A stretch of DNA of 64,000 nt, taken from the NCBI GenBank assembly GCA_963921825.1, contig OY997589.1, forward strand, positions 71,656,523 to 71,720,522. Direction: 5' to 3'. The notes beneath the pieces were generated by a model that saw only the letters and a list, made by a program, of their open reading frames with translations, was not told the DNA's origin and did not search any database. The position numbers were made by a program, and so were the translations under genes. This document shows, one piece after another, positions 58,782-64,000 of this stretch (position 1 is its first letter; each line of letters opens with the position of its first letter). This DNA is from Erodium maritimum. Taxonomy: Eukaryota; Streptophyta; Magnoliopsida; Geraniales; Geraniaceae.

Positions 58782-59275
58782 CTGCTGACAAAGCTTAGGC
58801 CAAGTCCCCATGATGGGCTGAACCAAGATGTACCCTGGAGGTAAGAGTTGCCTGTTTCCACTGTTAAGATGTCGAGAAGGTAATTACAGGGAGAGGGAGG
58901 TTCTTTTCAGCAGATCAGTGTCATGTTTTAGCAGGTATTTGTTTGTTAATGGCCATTGACTTGTATACGAGATGGCAAGTCGAGCTTATGTCTCTCAGTA
59001 TTCAGTTGATGGGTCTCTTTTTGTTGTTGGGTTTCAGGTACACTGTATTATGCTTTGATGTTTAGCAGGAACATGAAAATGAAACATTTTTCCTTCAGTC
59101 GAACTTCTTAATTCTAAAATGCCACTACAGGGAAGCTGCATTAAGGTATACAATGTGGACAAGGGGTGGAAATTTCAGAAGGATTATCAGGCCAAAAGTT
59201 TGAGATGAACTGTTATTGATACATCTCTTTTCCCAGATCAGCGTTATCTTGTGAGTTGTTAAATGGAATAAAATA
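58782..59275 (+). pseudogene. LEC14B: LEC14B-type WD40 gene fragment (DCAF-like)
   Basis: Exon remnants in order: LLTKLRPSPHDGLNQDVPW (58787-58843), LPVSTVKM (about 58850-58872), a shifted piece EGNYRERGRFFSADQCHVL, then RYLFVNGH, a stop, and LVYEMASRAYVSQYSVDGSL (to a donor near 59036). After an intron comes GSCIKVYNVDKGWKFQKDYQ, AKSLR, a stop in place of Trp, and TVIDTSLFPDQRYL. These follow the conserved order of plant LEC14B WD40 proteins. Two stops and at least two frameshifts show it is dead. LEC14B-type proteins resemble substrate receptors of CUL4-DDB1 ligases (family knowledge). Confidence 0.8.
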
Positions 59276-59660
59276 TTATGGTTTTAAATATGAGTCACTT
59301 TCTTTTTTACGTAACATTCAAATGCATGATAAGTTTCTGGATGTTGGAGTAAGACCAATTGCATGAAATCCTGATATGTTATCAGTAAAACTAAAGTTCG
59401 TCCTATTCAATTTCTTACTAAACCCACAACACAAGAAAAGGTCTAAGATTTTGTTACCCAAAAGACCATATTAGAAGGCTGAGCCTATGTCACATTTCAA
59501 TCCTCAAACCCAACAACCGATTTGTTACCCAAAACATTAATTCCCACAACAAACACAACGCATTAAATCTTTGTTCTTCGGGCTTCCATTTCTCTGTTCC
59601 TCTGCAACTTTATAAATTAATTGCAATGGGTGTATTCTTATCACCCCTTTTCTCTCTACT
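59276..59660. other. intergenic DNA downstream of the gene fragments
   Basis: Mixed A/T-rich sequence with no supported gene. TTTATAAATTAATTG near 59609 looks like a TATA box but may be chance. Confidence 0.35.
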
Positions 59661-60150
59661 ACAACAGTCGAACCCTAAGCTCTCCTCCTGTTTTTTGGCC
59701 GCCGCCGACGGTTTGCCGGACCTCCAGGTCAGGTGAATCGTCGGCAGCCTCTCTCTTCCCTTTCCTCTTTCTCCCCCTGCCTTTTCTTCTTTTGTTTTTT
59801 TAGTTAAGCTTGTCTGCCTTCCCCTCCGTTCTCCGGCTTCTTCTTCCTGGGCAGGAGACCTGTTACCGTGGTTTGTTCTCGTCTCCGGCGTGCCTCTTGA
59901 AGTCCGGGCTTCGTCAGGTGGGTTTGGTCTTGTCCACGGACTGAACCTTCAAGTCCAGATCCGGTTGGGGTCGAGCTTCGTCTTCTGGTGCTCGGCGTGG
60001 TTCCTTCTCTGGCGCGCTCGTCTCTCGTCGTCCCATCTCCGGCGTGGCTCTTGAAGTCCGGGTTTCGTCCGGTGAGTTTGGTTTTGACTCCGGCGTGAAC
60101 CTCCAAGCCCAGATCCGGTCGTGGTCGGGCTTCGGCTGTCTGGTGCTCGG

Positions 60151-62761
60151 TGTAAAGACCGCTCCTGGTCAACGCCGGTCAATCGGCAGAAAAATGGAAA
60201 GATTTAAATTTTTTGGACATACACCAAAATGAACCTAAAATTGACCTCGAGGGTCACATCGGACTTAAGTTGACCCCGATATCGACCAAAGTGAGTTCTG
60301 GGTGACTCAGGGCAACTTTTTGACCAATTCGGGAGAAGTTGACTTTTTGCAGTAAAAGTCAATCGAGCGACATTTTGGTCCGTTTGAGACCCGTTTTGGA
60401 TCCAAAAAGCTTAGACGTCATTACAGTGGTCTTAGCTGGGCCGTTTCCTTGTAGCACGTGAAATTTCATAATTTCTTGGAAAATGGGCCCGTTCAGGGCC
60501 CGAGACGGCTGAATTTCGTCATTAAGTGTTAGGGTTTTGCGATTTCCCGACGATCCAACCGACGGATCGTCTCAACGGTTGAAGAATCGAGCTCCCATCG
60601 TCATTCCCTACGGTGAGAACCTATTTGATTCTCGTTTTGGTACGTTTGAAAGTTAGGGTTTGTGTTTAAACGAGTTAAATATGGATGAGTTGAGGTGTGG
60701 GGTGCGTTAGGAACGTTTTGGGGCGAAATTTTTTTTTTTCCATTGTGGCCGTGTGGGGCCCACTTGGCCGGGCCTCGGGTTTTTCGTGTTCGGGTGGTTT
60801 TGGACGATCCCCAAGTCGATAATTCACACTCGGAACGAATTATGGAATTAAATTGTGAAAGTTGGAAATTTCGGGTTTAGAAACTTTAAACGCGAATTAA
60901 ATCGCTCGGAAGTCGGAAATTGATTCCGTCGATTGCATTGGAACCCATTAATTATTCTAAGATCGTAGAAACGAAAACGGGAATTTTCGGAGCCCCGGAA
61001 GGGAGTTTTCCGATCCTAGGCAGATTGGCCGAGCCGTGCGAATCGGGCCTTTCCGGGCCCATTGTTGACAATGTTGAGTAATTGGGAAGTTTGGGAGTGA
61101 TCGACATTGTCGGGGTTGAGTTTGGGCGTCTAATTCTTTAATTTCAGTTTTTTCCTGCGAACTTAAAAAGTGTTTTAATTGTGATCTTGTTAGATCGTGC
61201 CGACGACCGCGGAAATGGAAAGCTAGGCGAGTGATCGCGAGCACGCCGGAGCTTGGGCATGGACTTTTGGGAAAGCGTTACGAGGTAGGGAAAAGTAGCC
61301 GGATCTCGGCCTTGACTGGGGAAAGTTAACAGTAGAAATGCATGTGACACTTGGTAGTGTCGTAGGATAAGTAAATTTATCGAACAATAGAAATGCAGGC
61401 GACACTTAGTGGTGTCGTAGGATACGTGAACGTATCGAACAATAGAATTGCATGTGACACTTAGTAAGTGTCGTAGGATAAGTGAGCGTATCGAATAATA
61501 GAAATACTGGTGGCTTTTGGTTGTGCCCGTAGGTTAAGTAACTTGTTGTGTTTATGAGGGTGGTCATGTGTGCCTTTGGGGTGTTGAACCCGTATGTTAT
61601 GGTTTGTGTTTGTGGGTGGCCATGAGTGCCTTCGGGGTGTTGAACCCGTATGTTATGGTTTGTGTTTGTTGGTGGCCATGAGTGCCTTTGGGGTGTTGAA
61701 ACCGTATATTACTGTTGGTGTGTCGTGGGTGGCCATGAGTGGCCGTGGGGAGTTGAACCCGTATTGGTTGACTGACTTGCCGAGTGGTAGTTAGTCGTGT
61801 TGTCGTATTCTCTTGCTTTTGTGGGGTGTTGTGTGCCTTTTGGTTGTGACTGTGATTGTTCTGGTGATACTGTTGAGCTATGCCCGAGGGGTGTGTCGTA
61901 CCCTCCGGTGCGCGGTCGGTAAAGAGCAGAGGGTTGTGGTCCCCATCAGGTGAGTAGCACCTTCCGGCACGTGATTGGTAAAGTGTTGAGGTTAGAGTTG
62001 TGCCCGAGGGGTGTGTCGTACCCTCCAATGCGTGGTCGGTAAAGAGCAGAGGGTTGTGGTCCCCGTAGGTGAGTAGCACCTTCCGGCGCGTGATTGGTAA
62101 AGTGTTGAGGCTGGATTTATGCCCGAGGGGTGGGTCGTACCCTCCAGTGCGCGGTCGGTAAAGAGCAGAGGGTTGTGTCCCCATCAGGTGAGTAGCACCT
62201 TCCGGCGCGTGATCGGTAAAGTGCTGAGGCTTGTGGTTGTGGTTTGCGTGATTTTGATCACTTCTGTGTTGTGTTCTTTGAGGTCGTCATTACGATGTCG
62301 GGTCTATATTACGTGTACGTGTGTTTAGTTTGGTTGGGGAAAGTAACAGTTTTCGTGTGACAGTCGGGTTGTTGAGTTTGGGGATAATAGTCCCCGGTGT
62401 TTTGTTTGTTGTTGGTGTTTCTGGTATTTCTGCTACTATGTCGTAGTTAGTCTGGTATCTGTGGTGGTGAGCGAAACACTCACCCCTAGCTGCTTTTCCT
62501 ACAGGTACTGGTCGCGAGGCGGACTAGGGGAGCTCTCGAAGCTTGAAGAGCTGGGAGCGGGAGTCCAAGTTTTTTTTGGAGTTTAGCGACGTACGCTTTG
62601 GTTTTTGTCCGCTTGTTTTGGACGTATTTTAAGTTGTAAAATATTATTTTGTTTAACTCAAAGTGGTGTTTTTAAGCGGGTTTATTAAAATGTTTGAAAA
62701 TTGTTTTATTGTTTCACCATTCGCGTTCCAGGCTCGGTTCTACCGAATTCGGGGCGTGACA
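60151..62761 (+). mobile_element. solo LTR, copy C
   Basis: It begins TGTAAAGACCGCTCCTGG and ends TTCGGGGCGTGACA, with the perfect 5-bp duplication CTCGG (60146-60150 and 62762-62766). The neighbouring repeat unit at about 59985-60010 shows the empty site (GGTGCTCGGCGTGGTTCC). Inside are GTGACACTTAGTAGTGTCG-like hairpins near 61345, 61390 and 61456, a 118-bp minisatellite, and the family hairpin at 62466-62484. Confidence 0.93.
61873..62223. repeat. 118-bp minisatellite in solo LTR copy C, 3 units
   Basis: Units with TGCCCGAGGGGTG(T/G)GTCGTA and GAGTAGCACCTTCCGGC begin at about 61873, 61990 and 62106. They end with GGTAAAGTG-TGAGG. Differences between units are few. Confidence 0.92.
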
Positions 62762-64000
62762 CTCGGCGTGGTTCCTTCTTCGGCGCGCTCGTCTCTAGTC
62801 AACTCCATTCGTCCGGCTGCGGTTGCTTCCTGCTCTAGACGGGTCAGAGGCCCGGTTCTTGGTCCAGGTAGGGCTACATCGGATCCGGGTATGAACCGGG
62901 GCGGGTCTTTGGTCGGTTTCTGGGCCGGGCCAGGTAACCTGTTGGGTTCCGGATTGGTTCGTTTCTTGGGTCGGGTCGGCCCACCAGTAGGGTCTTTGGT
63001 TCAGTTTCTGGGCCACTTCTGTTTAGGCCTTGGCTGGTTGGGGTGGACCTGTTCTCCAGCTTGCACATGATTTTAAAAGGCCTCCTATCAGTCCATCTAG
63101 TCGAACTTGAGCTCGGTAGAAATTCCGGTCCTCTTTTCTATTTCTCGGTGTTGGCCAGAAACATGAAGTGGACCGAGCCCAAGCTCCAACCTTTTGGCTT
63201 TTGGTGTTGGAGTTCGTGGAGAAGACAAGGCAACTTGCCGTTCGTGGGAGGCTTTCCTGCAAGGTTTGTCGCGACTTCGTCTTGTTTTAGCTGTGTGCTC
63301 TGGCCCCTCTTTCAGTGCTGGTTTGGATCCGCTCCCACTGAGATTGAAGTCGACTTGAAGGATCTCGGTTCCAGTGTTCTTGGCGGGGGATGGGGTTTCT
63401 GGTCTCTCCGGAGGCTTTCCCTCTCAGCTAAAGTCGGAGCCTGTCAGATTGGCATGTCTGGTGTTCGGTAGAAATGGAGGGTCCCCTTCAGACGACTCTC
63501 GGTGTTGGCCGATTTCGTGACAAGGGCCGACACGGGTGCATGCCATGATGGCCAGTTCTGAAGCTGTCCCCTTCCTTTTCCTTGGTTAGCTAAGTCTCTC
63601 CTATTCGTACATGCTTCCCTCAGTAATTGGTTTCGCTTCATCTCGACTCGGTGGTGGGTCGAGCTCGTCGGTTAAAGGCGTTGACCGCCGGCGAGTTTCA
63701 TGGGGGTTGTTTGCCCCTAAGAAACCATCTGCTAGGTTTTGTATGGTAATTCGGATCTGTCTCTGCCGTTTGTGGTGTTGGCCGCCGGCATTATAGTTTT
63801 GGACCTTAGAAGGCCAGCTCTATAGAAATGGGAGTCGGTTGAGCAATCTTGGTTTGGGTTTGGGTCTTAGCTGGTGAGGTTTGATAGTTGAAATTTACTC
63901 CCCTCAGTGCTTCTAGGTGGTCACATTTGGTTACTCAAGACCCGTTTTTCAATTTCAGAGCTTCATGGTTGTTATATCCGGATTCCAGATCCTTCTTTAT

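Larger units (their letters stand above)
59660..64000 (+). mobile_element. GC-rich non-coding LINE-like retroposon, split by solo LTR copy C
   Basis: A CT-rich start (about 59660-59800) like a plant LINE leader is followed by tandem imperfect units of about 135 bases. Each contains CTCTTGAAGTCCGGG(C/T)TTCGTC and CC(A/C)AGATCCGGT (59860-60150 and again past 62762). The solo LTR sits in the third unit. The right part (62762-64000) has no coding domain. It ends in a TTCATGGTTGTTATATCCGG unit very like units in the element at 26200-27850. It runs off the window, so the end is unknown. Confidence 0.5.

Noticed and set aside
61597..62184. 195-codon minus-strand frame in solo LTR copy C
   Set aside because: It runs through the 118-bp minisatellite, so it is a repeat translation, not a gene.

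Overview
The window looks like plant nuclear DNA from a eudicot. Host genes are small, intron-rich and far apart: a Pti1-type kinase, a plant-type complex I subunit and a small secreted cysteine-rich peptide. The space between them is filled with nested LTR retrotransposons, plant-type LINEs, a TRIM, and non-autonomous DNA elements. I cannot name the species from sequence alone.

Host genes. A seven-coding-exon Pti1-like receptor-like cytoplasmic kinase lies at 1579-5096 (+). A two-exon lysine/arginine-rich protein of unknown function lies at 11407-13013 (+). An intronless complex I accessory-subunit-like gene lies at 22396-22779 (+). A two-exon secreted cysteine-rich (defensin-like) peptide gene lies at 30434-30851 (-). 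Between 44788 and about 59275 there are broken pieces of three unrelated plant genes, all on the + strand: exon 1 of a ZEITLUPE/ADAGIO LOV gene, WD40 exons of a TOPLESS-type co-repressor, and exons of a LEC14B-type WD40 gene.

Mobile DNA. One family of 2.6-3.3 kb non-coding TG...CA units occurs four times (15605-18925 +, 36438-39369 -, 53097-56152 +, 60151-62761 +). Three copies have perfect 5-bp target duplications and the fourth has 4 of 5, so I read them as solo LTRs of one large-LTR family. Each copy carries its own set of internal minisatellites. From 31.3 to 56.5 kb there is a nest: LINE fragments (-), one with a 595-bp TRIM inside; a deleted Ty3/gypsy copy sharing an LTR with a longer chromodomain gypsy element (35407-44729), itself holding a solo LTR and a 490-bp MITE; and a Ty1/copia element (44840-56493) that sits inside the ZTL-like exon and holds a 1.4-kb TIR element, a 5'-truncated LINE and a solo LTR. 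All retrotransposon reading frames seen are interrupted by stops, frameshifts or deletions.

Region by region: 0-5 kb kinase gene; 5-9 kb low-complexity intergenic DNA; 9-11 kb LINE ORF1 relic; 11.4-13 kb unknown gene; 14-21.4 kb repeats (tandem repeat, solo LTR, copia relic); 21.6-22.1 kb MITE just upstream of the complex I gene; 22.4-25.6 kb complex I gene and its 3' region with a SINE-like insert; 26-30 kb two non-coding retroposons; 30.4-30.9 kb cysteine-rich peptide gene; 31-56.5 kb transposon nest; 56.5-59.3 kb gene fragments; 59.6-64 kb GC-rich retroposon split by a solo LTR.

The host genes do not form a common pathway. The most informative parts are the ZTL-like exon split by an 11.7-kb nested retrotransposon, the chain of three unrelated gene fragments, the solo-LTR family with copy-specific minisatellites and a conserved hairpin, and the cysteine-rich peptide gene assembled across an intron.
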